DNA of 63,741 nt, from NCBI GenBank assembly GCA_038226175.1, contig JBBRQP010000009.1:1-63741 (forward strand), given 5' to 3'. Origin of the DNA: JBBRQP01 sp038226175 (GTDB lineage: Bacteria; Cyanobacteriota; Cyanobacteriia; Gloeobacterales; Anthocerotibacteraceae). Position numbers and translations under genes: made by a program. The notes beneath the pieces were generated by a model. That model worked only from the letters and a program-made list of their open reading frames with translations. It was not told where the DNA came from and ran no database searches. This document shows, one piece after another, positions 1 to 9,600 of this stretch (within the stretch, counting starts at the first letter, position 1; every line of letters begins with the position of its first letter).

Positions 1-83
1 GTATGGAAGTGATGCATGAACGCAATGCTCATAACTTCCCCCTCGACTTGGCCTCAGGTTCTGAAGTGAAAGTTGCTGGTTAA
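1..83 (+). CDS. psbA: Photosystem II D1 protein, 3' end only
   Basis: Only the last 27 codons lie in the window, in the frame starting at base 3. They read MEVMHERNAHNFPLDLA followed by SGSEVKVAG and a TAA at 81-83. NAHNFPLDLA is the invariant D1 C-terminus; the Ala is the residue whose carboxylate ligates the Mn4CaO5 cluster after CtpA removes the tail. The tail here is nine residues; as I recall, many cyanobacterial D1 proteins carry about 16. The gene starts upstream of the window, so copy type (D1:1, D1:2, far-red or super-rogue) cannot be judged except that the catalytic C-terminus is intact. A strong terminator follows at 113-139. Confidence 0.97.
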   Translation, partial: MEVMHERNAHNFPLDLASGSEVKVAG

Positions 84-112
84 TCTCTGACTACTAGTCA
101 ATAAACAAAAAG

Positions 113-139
113 AGGAGCCTCAATCGAGGCTCCTTTTTT
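113..139 (+). terminator. Rho-independent terminator of psbA
   Basis: A perfect 9-bp stem (113-121 AGGAGCCTC, 126-134 GAGGCTCCT) with a four-base loop AATC is followed by a T run through 139. It lies 30 bp after the psbA stop codon. This is a textbook intrinsic terminator on the + strand. Confidence 0.93.
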
Positions 140-462
140 ATATGGTAAATTAGGCACTCTTGAGAAAACTATGCCGTGGTCTGCTCTCCCTAACACAGTA
201 TTAACTGATTTTTGTTCCTCAGCATAATCTACAGCTATCGTCGTGCCCAGCTATTAAGATCTGCTTCTTACTTTCCACTCATGCTGCATCCTCATCAGAT
301 TAGTGCAAGAATCACATTAACTTTTTAGTTTGTTGGTGATTTTACGTAGGTAGATTTTGGTGCAGCGTTTAATATGAATTTGTAAGCGATGACTTTTGGT
401 GTATATCTACCAATGCAATCCCCAAAAGATACTTAGTCTTACTTAATTTCTGGAGAATTTCC
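140..462. other. Gene-free stretch between psbA terminator and GloVer gene
   Basis: About 320 bases with no credible ORF or tRNA on either strand. It presumably holds the promoter and leader of the downstream GloVer-repeat gene, but I see no convincing -35/-10 pair. A Shine-Dalgarno GGAG sits at about 452-455, just ahead of the GTG at 463. Confidence 0.5.
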
Positions 463-1965
463 GTGTTCCTGTCTAAAATTTTTGCATGTTACCCAATTTC
501 TGCTTTGCTGAAGCGTTTCACACAAGTAGTACTGCTGAGCTGTGTGGGCTACTTGAATGCTACATCCGTTTATGCGCAGGCACTCACTACTCTTGTAGAT
601 TTTGATGTAGCGAATGGATTTATTCCTTTCGGTAACTTAATTCAGGGTAGTGATGGCAATTTTTATGGCACTACTTCATCTGGCGGTACTTCGACTGCCT
701 GTGCTAGTGGTTGTGGCACGGTGTTTAAGGTAACTTCTAGTGGGGTTCTGACCACTTTAGTGAATTTTAGTGGCACTAATGGCAAAAATCCCTATGCTGG
801 CGTGATCCAAGGTACCGATGGCAATATTTATGGGACAACTTTTGGTGGTGGAACTTCTAACTTGGGCACGGTCTTTAAGCTGACACCTAACGGAACACTG
901 ACTACCCTCATTAACTTTAATCGCGCTAATGGCTCTAGTCCCCTTGCTGGTTTAGTTGAAGGCAATGATGGTCTTTTGTATGGCAGCACTGGCTATGGTG
1001 GAACCTCCACGGCTTGCTCTAGCGGCTGCGGCACCCTATTTAGCCTAACGCCTAAAGGTGTGCTCAAAACTCTTGTTACCTTTAACTATGCTAATGGTTA
1101 CTATCCTGCTGCTGCCCTGATGCAAGGTAGTGATGGTCTTTTGTATGGGAGTACTGGTTATGGCGGAAATTCGACCGTTTGTCCTAGTGGTTGCGGAACC
1201 CTGTTTAAGCTCACACCCAAAGGTAGTCTTTCGACACTAGTCCACTTCAATAAGACCAATGGTCAATTTCCTCGGGCTGGCCTGAGCCAAGGTACGGACG
1301 GTCATATGTATGGCACAACCTACTCCGGGGGAAATGCTGAATTTGGTACTGTATTCAAAATAACGTCTACGGGTACACTCACGACTCTGGTCAATTTTAA
1401 TAAAGTAAATGGTGGTTATCCTTTTGCTAGCTTAATTCAGACCAAAGATGGTAATTATTACAGTACAACCTACACCGGTGGTAGTTCAACGGGTTGTGGC
1501 ATTGACCTTGTGGGTAGTCCCTATGGGTGTGGCACGATCTTTAGGCTGACTGCAAGCGGTGTACTGACCACACTGGTTAATTTTGATAAGACACATGGCA
1601 GTTCTCCTAATGGCTTGGTACAGGGAACCGATGGTAATTTTTATGGCACGACCTATCTAGGCGGCGTTGCCACAGCCTGCTATGGCGGCTGCGGTACAAT
1701 TTTTAAGTTTTTAGCTGAGCCCAAAGTTACGGATTTTAGTCCCAAAAGCGGGCCTGCTGGGACTGTGGTCGTGATTCGTGGAGAATTTCTCTCTGAGGCT
1801 CTGGCAGTCAGATTTAATGGTGTCAAAGCAACAAAGTTTAGCGTTGATTCTCCAACGCAGATTACAGCGGTCGTACCTGCTGGAGCCACCACAGGGGTAG
1901 TTAGGGTGATTACGCCAGCTGGTCGTGATAAGGACAACGTCGATTTTACCGTCATCCCTGATTAG
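463..1965 (+). CDS. Secreted GloVer-repeat (seven-bladed propeller-like) protein with C-terminal IPT/TIG domain
   Basis: A 500-residue protein starting at GTG 463, supported by TGGAG eight bases upstream. A signal peptide of about 39 residues ends at VYA-QA. Seven tandem units of roughly 50 residues follow, each opening with LTTLVNF-like and NG-x2-P motifs and containing GxDGxxYGTT and GCGT(V/I)FK. This is the GloVer (Gloeobacter/Verrucomicrobia, TIGR03803-type) repeat; seven copies suggest a closed seven-bladed propeller. Five of the seven units carry a C-x3/4-GCGT pair that could form an intra-blade disulfide. Residues from about 421 to the end (PKVTDFSPKSGPAGTVVVIRG onward) are an IPT/TIG immunoglobulin-like domain. 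A surface or extracellular binding role is likely; the ligand is unknown. The 3' end overlaps the convergent gene by 14 bp. Confidence 0.85.
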   Translation: MFLSKIFACYPISALLKRFTQVVLLSCVGYLNATSVYAQALTTLVDFDVANGFIPFGNLIQGSDGNFYGTTSSGGTSTACASGCGTVFKVTSSGVLTTLVNFSGTNGKNPYAGVIQGTDGNIYGTTFGGGTSNLGTVFKLTPNGTLTTLINFNRANGSSPLAGLVEGNDGLLYGSTGYGGTSTACSSGCGTLFSLTPKGVLKTLVTFNYANGYYPAAALMQGSDGLLYGSTGYGGNSTVCPSGCGTLFKLTPKGSLSTLVHFNKTNGQFPRAGLSQGTDGHMYGTTYSGGNAEFGTVFKITSTGTLTTLVNFNKVNGGYPFASLIQTKDGNYYSTTYTGGSSTGCGIDLVGSPYGCGTIFRLTASGVLTTLVNFDKTHGSSPNGLVQGTDGNFYGTTYLGGVATACYGGCGTIFKFLAEPKVTDFSPKSGPAGTVVVIRGEFLSEALAVRFNGVKATKFSVDSPTQITAVVPAGATTGVVRVITPAGRDKDNVDFTVIPD

Positions 1966-3769
1966 CTTTACTCCGCTCAATCCAAGCATTAAGGCGCTCT
2001 TCAAAGACATCCATGGGCAAGGCTCCCGCACCGATTACCTGGTCATGAAAGGCTTTGATATCGAAGCGGGAACCTAGCTCCTGCTTTGCTTTTTCCCGAA
2101 GCCGCAAGATCGTCAACTGACCAATCTTGTAAGCCAGAGCTTGGGCGGGCCAAGCAATGTAGCGGTCAGTTTCTGATTGGATATTGGCTTCATTGCTACT
2201 GGAGTGATCCCGCATAAACTGAACAACTTCGGCGCGTGACCACTTTTTATAGTGGATGCCCGTATCGACAACTAGGCGAATTGCCCGCCACATTTCATCT
2301 TCTAAGCGTCCGTAGTTGTTGTAAGGATTTTGGTAAAACCCAATCTCTTTACCTAAGCTCTCGGAATATAACGCCCAGCCCTCAACAAAGGCCGTATAGC
2401 CTGCTTGTTGGCGAAATGGTGGTAGTTCTGGTAATTCCTGAGCAATCGAAATTTGCATATGATGCCCCGGTACGCCTTCATGGTAGGCCGTCGACTCATT
2501 GGTAATCGTTAGTTGATTAGCGTAGTCGTAGGTATTGACAAAAACATGTCCAGGGCGAGAACCATCAGGCGCACCTTGGTTATACTGGGCTCCTGCAGCT
2601 TGCTTTTCCCGAAAAGGTTCGACAGGTAAAATTTCTAACTTAGCCTTAGGCAATCTCCCAAAAAGTTTGGGTAGTTGTTGCCACATCTGAGCGGTGTACT
2701 TGCGGTATTCATCAACAATTTGCTGGCGTGATTTGGGATGTAAGTCAGGATTTTGTTTGAGTGCAGTCTTAAAACTTTTGAGGTCACTAAAACCTAACTG
2801 CTGGGCAATCGTAAGTTCCTCGGCTTCGATGCGGGCTACCTCGCGCAATCCTAGTTGATGAATATCTTCAGGCAGTAGATTAGTGGTCGTCAAGCGTCGG
2901 ATCGCTAAGGTATACCGTGCCTCACCTTCGGGTAAGCCCCACAGCCCAATCGTTGTGCGACCCTGCGGCACATATTCCTGGCGTACAAAATTTAAAAACT
3001 TAGCATAGGCTGGTAGCACCTGATCACGGGTCGCGGCAAGGACTCCAGCCCGTAGACGTTTTTGGTCAGCGACTGAGAATGTCTTAGGAAAAGTTTTGAC
3101 AGGTTCAGCAAAGGGTGTAGCTGCTGGTTTTTGTTGGGCAATGTTAGCGGTTTGCTCCGCTACTTGTACCAAGAGAATCTGCGGTGGAATTAACCCATCT
3201 TTGATACCCTGACGCATCTGGACGATAGTTTGCTCGAAGGCGCGGGGTACTTTTTTAAGACGGGCAATATAGTCCTCATAGTCTTTGATCGTAACAAAAG
3301 AAAGTGATGTGACCAGCTGTGGCAAATCGATATGAATGCCACTAAATTGACTAACTGGCATCTCCCATTCTTTATATTTAGATTGTTCTAATTGTTGACG
3401 CAGATTGCGCACCATCAAGTCATGGCTGAGCTTATCTTGTTCAGAAAATCCGGTTGTGTCAACCGCCTCAAATTGCCCTAAAAAAAGACGTGTCTGTTGT
3501 AGATCGCGGTCAATAGCTTCCTGGGAGAAGTCACTTAACTGATCGTTGTAGCGTTTATCGCCCAAGATCGAGGCGAATTCTGGTGCTGTACGTAGGGTGT
3601 AGGCCCACTGTTGAGCCAAAAGAGCGTTTAACTGAACAACACGTTGCTGTGGGGTTGGAGACTGGGTCATGGTAGATGGTTCAATTGGTGCTGCCAAAAT
3701 AGGCTGTCCGCCTGCCACAAGAGCCGACACAAGTGTGGATATTGCCCAAAAACCATTAAATCGCTTCAT
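1952..3769 (-). CDS. DUF885 family protein, predicted secreted metallopeptidase-like
   Basis: A 605-residue protein if started at the ATG at 3769, which has AAGGGAG about 12 bases upstream and opens a signal peptide (MKRFNGFWAISTLVSALVAG...ILAAP). A longer reading to 3829 adds 20 residues that do not look like a leader, so I prefer the shorter form. The core carries YHEGVPGHHMQ, an HExxxH-like motif typical of DUF885 proteins, plus the family's C-terminal region around YKIGQLTI. The family is thought to contain zinc-dependent hydrolases, but no reaction is assigned here. It is convergent with the GloVer gene, with a 14-bp overlap of the 3' ends. Both products appear to be exported. Confidence 0.85.
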   Translation of the reverse strand: MKRFNGFWAISTLVSALVAGGQPILAAPIEPSTMTQSPTPQQRVVQLNALLAQQWAYTLRTAPEFASILGDKRYNDQLSDFSQEAIDRDLQQTRLFLGQFEAVDTTGFSEQDKLSHDLMVRNLRQQLEQSKYKEWEMPVSQFSGIHIDLPQLVTSLSFVTIKDYEDYIARLKKVPRAFEQTIVQMRQGIKDGLIPPQILLVQVAEQTANIAQQKPAATPFAEPVKTFPKTFSVADQKRLRAGVLAATRDQVLPAYAKFLNFVRQEYVPQGRTTIGLWGLPEGEARYTLAIRRLTTTNLLPEDIHQLGLREVARIEAEELTIAQQLGFSDLKSFKTALKQNPDLHPKSRQQIVDEYRKYTAQMWQQLPKLFGRLPKAKLEILPVEPFREKQAAGAQYNQGAPDGSRPGHVFVNTYDYANQLTITNESTAYHEGVPGHHMQISIAQELPELPPFRQQAGYTAFVEGWALYSESLGKEIGFYQNPYNNYGRLEDEMWRAIRLVVDTGIHYKKWSRAEVVQFMRDHSSSNEANIQSETDRYIAWPAQALAYKIGQLTILRLREKAKQELGSRFDIKAFHDQVIGAGALPMDVFEERLNAWIERSKANQG

Positions 3770-3877
3770 TGCCCAAAAACTCCCTTTGGCCTGATACAGT
3801 TGCACTTTATCTAATTCCTTTGGCTGCAATTGTCAGAAGTCTTGAGAGAACACGAGATTTTGTGCGCGCCAATAGCT

Positions 3878-4804
3878 TCAGGGCAATCTCAATAGATGGG
3901 GCAAGTCAAAAATCAACCAAGCAATCGGCAGGGGTATGAGTAAGGTAAGGGTAATCAACCCAATGTATTCTGGCTTGCTATCAACCACGCGATGCTCTTG
4001 GTGGATGCGAATGAGGTTCTCTACCCGTTGCTCCAGTGTTCCCGCTTGGAAAAAGCCCGTTATCGGCAAATGGGGACAGTTAGGCGCGACTACTTTAACC
4101 AAAGCCCGAGCTAAAGCCGCTGGCTTACCTGTCAGATTGACGGCGAGTTCATCGGCTGCGAATTCACGCTCTGAGAGTAGTCTACTAAAAGCCCACCAAC
4201 TGCTTGGCAAAAACAGTGTAGCTCCCCAAAAGATTGTACTGATTAAGGCAAGCAGGTTATCGCGGCGGCGGATATGAGCAAGTTCGTGGGCTAAGACTTG
4301 TGCTAACTCAATCGGCGTTAGCTGATCCAAAAACCACTGCGCCAGATAGATCCTAGGCCGATAGAGACCCACCACAAAAGCTAGGGAAGTTTGCGTCGGC
4401 AAGATGTAGATTACAGGAGGCGCGAGCGCAAAATCCGGTGCCAGCTCTGCCATGATCTGAGTCACAAAGGCCGGAGCAACTAGGGCAAGGGGACTACTTT
4501 GATGCTCAATACGCCATTGCTGCCACAAAAATCCTAGGCCGCTCCATAAACCTAAGGTGATCATCCCCGCCAATAAGCCCAAGGCTGGGCACCAACCCGC
4601 ATGTTGGTTGAGCATGTCTTCACTGAGATGCCCTAAGCCAAAGCCTAAAGCCAGAGCCGGGACAAAAAGACTAGCGTAATAGCTGAGCAGTCTTTGGTTA
4701 CGATCATGACTAAATTTTAGGCAAATATACGCTGTGCCCAACGCTAGCAGAATAATGACACCAGCTGTGGCAAGTGGAACTAACTGTAACCAGGGAGCTT
4801 GCAC
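3878..4804 (-). CDS. M56 family (BlaR1/MecR1-like) membrane metallopeptidase, short form without sensor domain
   Basis: A 308-residue protein starting at GTG 4804 two bases after the blaI-like stop, with AGGA inside the end of the upstream gene. Several hydrophobic segments (about 10-30, 43-60, 72-96, 180-200, 283-300) surround the zinc motif HELAH at 173-177, and EREFAADELA supplies the probable third ligand. BlaR1 and MecR1 are about twice as long and end in a penicillin-binding sensor; that domain is absent here, so the signal is not expected to be a beta-lactam bound to this protein. By family analogy it cleaves or inactivates the cognate BlaI repressor. The pair is divergent from an RND metal pump, suggesting control of that operon (inference). 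Confidence 0.88.
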   Translation of the reverse strand: MQAPWLQLVPLATAGVIILLALGTAYICLKFSHDRNQRLLSYYASLFVPALALGFGLGHLSEDMLNQHAGWCPALGLLAGMITLGLWSGLGFLWQQWRIEHQSSPLALVAPAFVTQIMAELAPDFALAPPVIYILPTQTSLAFVVGLYRPRIYLAQWFLDQLTPIELAQVLAHELAHIRRRDNLLALISTIFWGATLFLPSSWWAFSRLLSEREFAADELAVNLTGKPAALARALVKVVAPNCPHLPITGFFQAGTLEQRVENLIRIHQEHRVVDSKPEYIGLITLTLLIPLPIAWLIFDLPHLLRLP

Positions 4805-4805
4805 C

Positions 4806-5234
4806 TTAGTCCTCCAAGGTAAATACCGTATCGGTTAATTCTTGGCTCAAGGCTTGTTTGTGTTGTTCTTGTTTGACGATAGCGGATACGGCGGAGGGAA
4901 AATCTTCTAATAGGCCACCTAGGAGACGACCCACCGCTTGATTAACAAACGCTTCACGCGAAAGGGTGGGGCAATACAAATAGGGCTTAGTCGTGTCATC
5001 GACAACCTTGAGTAACCCTTTATTTACCAGACGACCCATCGTACAGACAATCGTTGAGTAGGCGAGTTTTGTGCCACTTGGCATCTGTTCGTGGATCTGA
5101 CGCGCCAAAACTGAGCCTGATATTTGCCAGACTTCTTCCATAATCTCCGCTTCTTGGTCGCCCAAAAGTTTTTTGAGGCCGACCCGATTTGAGCGTAGGG
5201 CGACGTTTTCTAGGTAGGTTTCGTAGGTATCCAT
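4806..5234 (-). CDS. BlaI/MecI/CopY family winged-helix repressor
   Basis: A 142-residue protein with the Penicillinase_R winged helix: LLGDQEAEIMEEVWQ, then LAYSTIVCTMGRLVNKGLL recognition helix and wing at about 55-75, and a C-terminal dimerisation helix. The family represses divergent or downstream operons and is relieved by proteolysis (BlaI, MecI) or metal binding (CopY). No CopY-type CxC...CxC metal motif is present at the C-terminus, so release through the adjacent M56 protease is more likely than direct copper sensing. It is co-transcribed with the M56 gene (1-bp gap) and divergent from the RND operon at 5301 with only 66 bp between starts, so one operator could control both directions. 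Confidence 0.9.
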   Translation of the reverse strand: MDTYETYLENVALRSNRVGLKKLLGDQEAEIMEEVWQISGSVLARQIHEQMPSGTKLAYSTIVCTMGRLVNKGLLKVVDDTTKPYLYCPTLSREAFVNQAVGRLLGGLLEDFPSAVSAIVKQEQHKQALSQELTDTVFTLED

Positions 5235-5263
5235 GGCCTAAGTCTAACGGATTGCCTGACTAT

Positions 5264-5278
5264 TTGCACCACCTGCAA
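5264..5278. promoter_or_regulatory. Candidate BlaI-type operator between divergent blaI and RND operon
   Basis: TTGCA-CCACC-TGCAA is a perfect 5-bp inverted repeat with a 5-bp spacer in the 66-bp gap between the two divergent starts. BlaI-family operators are short dyads with TACA/TGTA-like half-sites, so this is a plausible but unproven site. It is the only clear dyad I see in the gap. Confidence 0.4.
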
Positions 5279-5300
5279 GATGTGAGTTATCATTTTGCTT

Positions 5301-6668
5301 ATGCTGCAAAAATTCATTTCAACAGCAATCATGCTGAGTCTGCTTGTGATCCCGGTCTGGGCTCACGGCGGTCATGATGATGAATTTAAGGGCATTGCTA
5401 CCCCTAGTGCCGATACTGTACATGTAACACCAGCGGTACAACAAGCCATTGGCTTAAAAGTAGCTCCAGTCCAAATCCGTTCTCTACAGCCAGGACTAGG
5501 TACGACCGGACGTATTGAAGCCTTGCCTAGCTTAAGTATCGAAGTCAATGCCCCCCTCAGCGGACGGCTCCTGCAAGTCCCCGCCAGACAAGGACAAACG
5601 GTGCGCACAGGAGAGACCCTCGCCACACTTGACAGTCCAGAAATTCGCCAACTCACAGTAGATAGTGCGCAACAAAAGAGCCAAATTCAAGCAGACTTGC
5701 TACGGCTCACCGCTCAAGTAAATTTGGCTAAGGCGACCTATGAGCGGGAAAAACAACTGTATCAAGCCGATATATCGGCACAAAAAGATTTGCAACAGGC
5801 GCAAGCGGCTCTAATCAGTGCACAAGCTGATTTACGGGCGGCACAGTCGCGCCTAACGCTCGTGGCAGCATCTCTCAAAGCTCGCTTGGCTCAGTTAGGT
5901 TCTCTCAATCATGGCGGTGTGATTACCCTCAAAGCACCACAATCAGGCTATATCGCCAGTCAAACCATAGCTAGCGGTGAAGCGGTAGAACCAGGCCGCC
6001 TCCTATTTCAGATTGTTAATACCCGTCAGGTTTGGGCGACGGCCGATATCTATGAAAAAGACTTGGCACAAATTCGACTCGGCCAAACCGTTGAAGTCCG
6101 GGTCAATGCCCTACCCACCCAAGTTTTTTCGGGCAAGGTTTCGGTGATTGATGCGGTGGTTAATGCCGATACCCGTACCCTCAAAGTCCGAGCTCTACTT
6201 AATAATGCCCAAGGCTTGCTAAAACCGGGCATGTTCGCCAATTTGACCTTAGTAAAAGGAGCCAGTGTCCCAGTTACGATCATCCCGCAAAGTGCCGTGC
6301 TGGACATAGATCAGCAGCAGGTCGTCTATGTCAAAAATGGGGATGACTTTATCGCCACGCCAGTTCAGCTAGGTGAGCGGTTTGGGGCCGCAGTGGCGGT
6401 CACTGATGGCTTATTTGAGGGCGATCAAGTGGTAACCCAACGGGCGTTTCAATTACGAGCACAGGGGTTACGAGGAGATATCTCTGCGGCGGAACCAGAT
6501 GGCGAAATCGAAAAAAAACCGTTAAAAAGTACAGAGGTTTCTCCCTGGCCTTGGTTGGCAGGTGCTTTGGCTCTAGCCGGAGCTTTTGTGGGCGGGATGT
6601 GGGTTGCGCGTCAACAAATGATCAATCCTAGTCTCAGACAAGATTCTTTTGCTAAGAAAGAGAGCTAG
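5301..6668 (+). CDS. RND efflux periplasmic adaptor (CzcB/CusB-like)
   Basis: A 455-residue protein. I choose ATG 5301 over the in-frame TTG at 5295; it opens a clean signal peptide ending VWA. The mature protein starts with a His/Asp cluster HGGHDDE, common in Czc/Ncc/Nrs-type adaptors and likely metal binding. It then shows a lipoyl-like segment (LSGRLLQVPARQGQTVRTGE), a long coiled hairpin (about 115-200), a second lipoyl half (LKAPQSGYIASQ), a beta-barrel, and a C-terminal transmembrane helix (about 410-430) followed by KK. The C-terminal membrane anchor is unusual for a protein that also has a signal peptide. It is first in an operon with the permease (7-bp gap) and three periplasmic proteins. 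Confidence 0.9.
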   Translation: MLQKFISTAIMLSLLVIPVWAHGGHDDEFKGIATPSADTVHVTPAVQQAIGLKVAPVQIRSLQPGLGTTGRIEALPSLSIEVNAPLSGRLLQVPARQGQTVRTGETLATLDSPEIRQLTVDSAQQKSQIQADLLRLTAQVNLAKATYEREKQLYQADISAQKDLQQAQAALISAQADLRAAQSRLTLVAASLKARLAQLGSLNHGGVITLKAPQSGYIASQTIASGEAVEPGRLLFQIVNTRQVWATADIYEKDLAQIRLGQTVEVRVNALPTQVFSGKVSVIDAVVNADTRTLKVRALLNNAQGLLKPGMFANLTLVKGASVPVTIIPQSAVLDIDQQQVVYVKNGDDFIATPVQLGERFGAAVAVTDGLFEGDQVVTQRAFQLRAQGLRGDISAAEPDGEIEKKPLKSTEVSPWPWLAGALALAGAFVGGMWVARQQMINPSLRQDSFAKKES

Positions 6669-6675
6669 AGCACCT

Positions 6676-9600
6676 ATGAAACTACTCAATGATTTAATTC
6701 AAGTTTCCCTAACTCGGCGTTGGGTAGTTTTATTGCTAGCCATAGGTTTCATGGTATGGGGATTATTCACCCTCCAAAAAATGCCCTTAGATGTCTTTCC
6801 TAACTTTGCGCCGCCTCAAGTCACAATTCAAACCGAAGCAACCGGACTAGCTCCTGAAGAAATTGAAGCTCTAGTGACGGTACCACTCGAAAGCGCGCTT
6901 AATGGTACACCTGGCTTAACGGATATTCGCTCTAGTTCAGCTATTGGCTTATCAGTTATTACGGTTGTTTTTGAGTGGAATACCGATGCTTACCGGGCGC
7001 GTCAACTTGTCACCGAACGTATTCAACAGGCAACAGCGCGTTTACCGCAAGGTGTGGGTACACCCATCTTATTACCCTTAACTTCTCCCGTGGGAGATGT
7101 GATTAAATATGCCCTAACCATTGATCCAAAAGTTAAAATTAGTCAACCCACAACTTTAATGGCGTTGACTACGCTGACTAATTGGCAAATTCGTAACCGT
7201 TTACTTGCGATACCTGGGGTGACCCGTATTCTCATTCTTGGCGGTGAGGTCAAGCAATATCAGGTCTTAGTCAAACCAGAGAAACTTAAACAGTACGGGG
7301 TTACCCTCGCAGAAGTTACCCAAGCCACAGAGCAAGCTAACCGTAATGCTCCGGGGGGATTCCTCCAATCTCCTGACCAAGAATTGTTGATCCGAGGCGT
7401 AGGTCGCGTGCAGTCTCTGACGGATCTTGAACAGTCGGTGATCACAGAACGGCAAGGAACGCCTGTACGTATCAAAGATGTTGCCACTGTCGCACTAGGC
7501 GCGGCTCTCAAGCGCGGAGATGGTTCCCTCAATGGACAGGCAGCCCTGATTCTCACGGTTAGCCGCCAACCAACGGCGGATACGCCGACTGTGATCCGTG
7601 CTGTAGAGGCAGCGATGACGGATATTAAGGCAACCTTGCCTAAGGATGTCAAAGTAACGACGACATTTAGACAGGAAGATTTTATTGAAAAATCCGTCAC
7701 AAATGTTGTGGATGCCTTGCGGGATGGAGCAATCATCGTTGCGGTTATTCTTGTTTTTTTCTTAGGCAACTGGCGGACGATGGTCATTACGCTCGTAGCT
7801 TTACCGCTGTCTGTTTTAGTTAGTATTTTGATCTTGAATAGTTTGGGTGTAGGCTTGAATACCATGACCTTGGGCGGTTTAGCCATTGCCTTAGGAGAAG
7901 TGATTGATGATGCCATTATTGATGCCGAAAATGTTTATCGTAGATTACGAGAAAACTCTTTACTTGCGTATCCGCTCGCGCCCCTTGAGGTTATTTATCA
8001 TGCCTCAGTCCAAATTCGGAGTTCAGTAGTATTCGCAACCTTGATTTTGTGCGTTGTGGTTGTGCCAATTTTCTTTTTGACCGGGGTCGAAGGGCAGATA
8101 TTTAAGCCCTTAGGATTAGCTTTTATCACCTCAATTCTGGCTTCATTATTGGTGGCGCTAACTGTAACCCCAGCCATGTGTTATTTACTCCTCGTTGGAT
8201 CACCGTTACCAGAAGCTGAAACCTGGACTGTACAAAAGCTAAAAGAACTGTATCGCCCAGTTTTAAACTTTGCAACCCGTAATCCTTGGCTAATTTTAGG
8301 TGGTTCTTTGGGCGTTTTATTGGCTTCTCTAACTTTGGTTCCTGGTCTAGGTAAGACCTTTTTACCGGAATTTCAGGAGCGTAATTTAATCATTGCCGTA
8401 TCACAATTTCCTGGAGCATCCCTGAGTTCAACCCAACAGATCGGGTTAGCCATCGAGACTGCCCTTAAAAAACATCCAGAAATTGAATCAGCGCAGTTTC
8501 GGGCTGGACGCGCCCTAGGCGATGATGATGCAGGCGGGGTAAATTTTGGCGAACTTGATGTCCAGATTGCGGCAAGTGCCCAAGACCGCAAGCAGGTTTT
8601 AGCGATCATTCGGGATGAGTTTGCTCAGATCCCTGGGGTTGCCGCGAATGTCGGTGGCTTTATTTCGCACCGTATCGATGAAGTGTTATCAGGAAGTCGC
8701 TCAGCTATCGCCATTAAGGTTTTTGGCGCAGATTTGAATACACTACGCGCGCTCGCCCAGCAAGTAGCCGTAGCCATGAAAACAATTCCGGGCGTGGTGG
8801 ATCTACAAGTAGAACCGCAGGTGCCGATTGGTCAAATCGATATCAAGTTTGACCGGGCAGCTGCAGCACGGTATGGACTGACCATCGGTCAACTCTCTGA
8901 CACGGTCGAGACGGCTTTTAAGGGACGGGTAGTCTCTCAAGTACTCGAAAACCAGCAGGTATTTGATCTGCTGGTTTGGCTCGAACCCGCAGCGCGTCAA
9001 CAGCTCCCAACCATCGCTAATCTACTCATTGATACACCAGCGGGTCAAAAAATTCCGCTTTCACAAGTTGCCTCGATTACACAAACCACCGGGCCTAATA
9101 CGATTAACCGTCAAAACGTGTCAAGACGCCTTGTGATTGCTGCTAATGCTTCAGGGCGCGATATCGGCTCACTCATTGCCGAAGCTCGTACTAAAATTAG
9201 TGCGCGAGTGCAACTGCCGACGGGTTACTTCATTGCGTATGGGGGACAATTTGAAGCCCAAGAACGGGCAACCAGCGAACTCTTGATCTTCAGTGGACTT
9301 GCTTTATTAGTGGTCATTTTGCTGATCTACAGTGCTGTTAGATCAGTGCGGTCTACCCTACTCATTCTGGCTAATTTGCCTCTAGCCTTGATTGGGGGCA
9401 TTGTGGCTGTATTTTTTGGTGGTGGGATATTATCGGTAGCTTCGCTGATGGGTTTCATTACCCTGATCGGTGTTGCTAACCGTAATGGCATTATTCTCGT
9501 TACAACCTATAACCATCTATTGGCGGAAGGTATGAAGTTTGACGAAGTTTTGGTGGAGGGCTCACTCGAACGTCTTTCACCCGTGTTGATGACGGCGCTT

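Noticed and set aside
2236..2505. 89-residue plus-strand ORF inside the DUF885 gene
   Set aside because: Shadow of a conserved gene, with no ribosome site or domain.
7260..7916. 218-residue minus-strand ORF inside the HME-RND permease
   Set aside because: Low-complexity Ser/Thr/Arg-rich product without motifs, entirely antisense to a strongly conserved gene.
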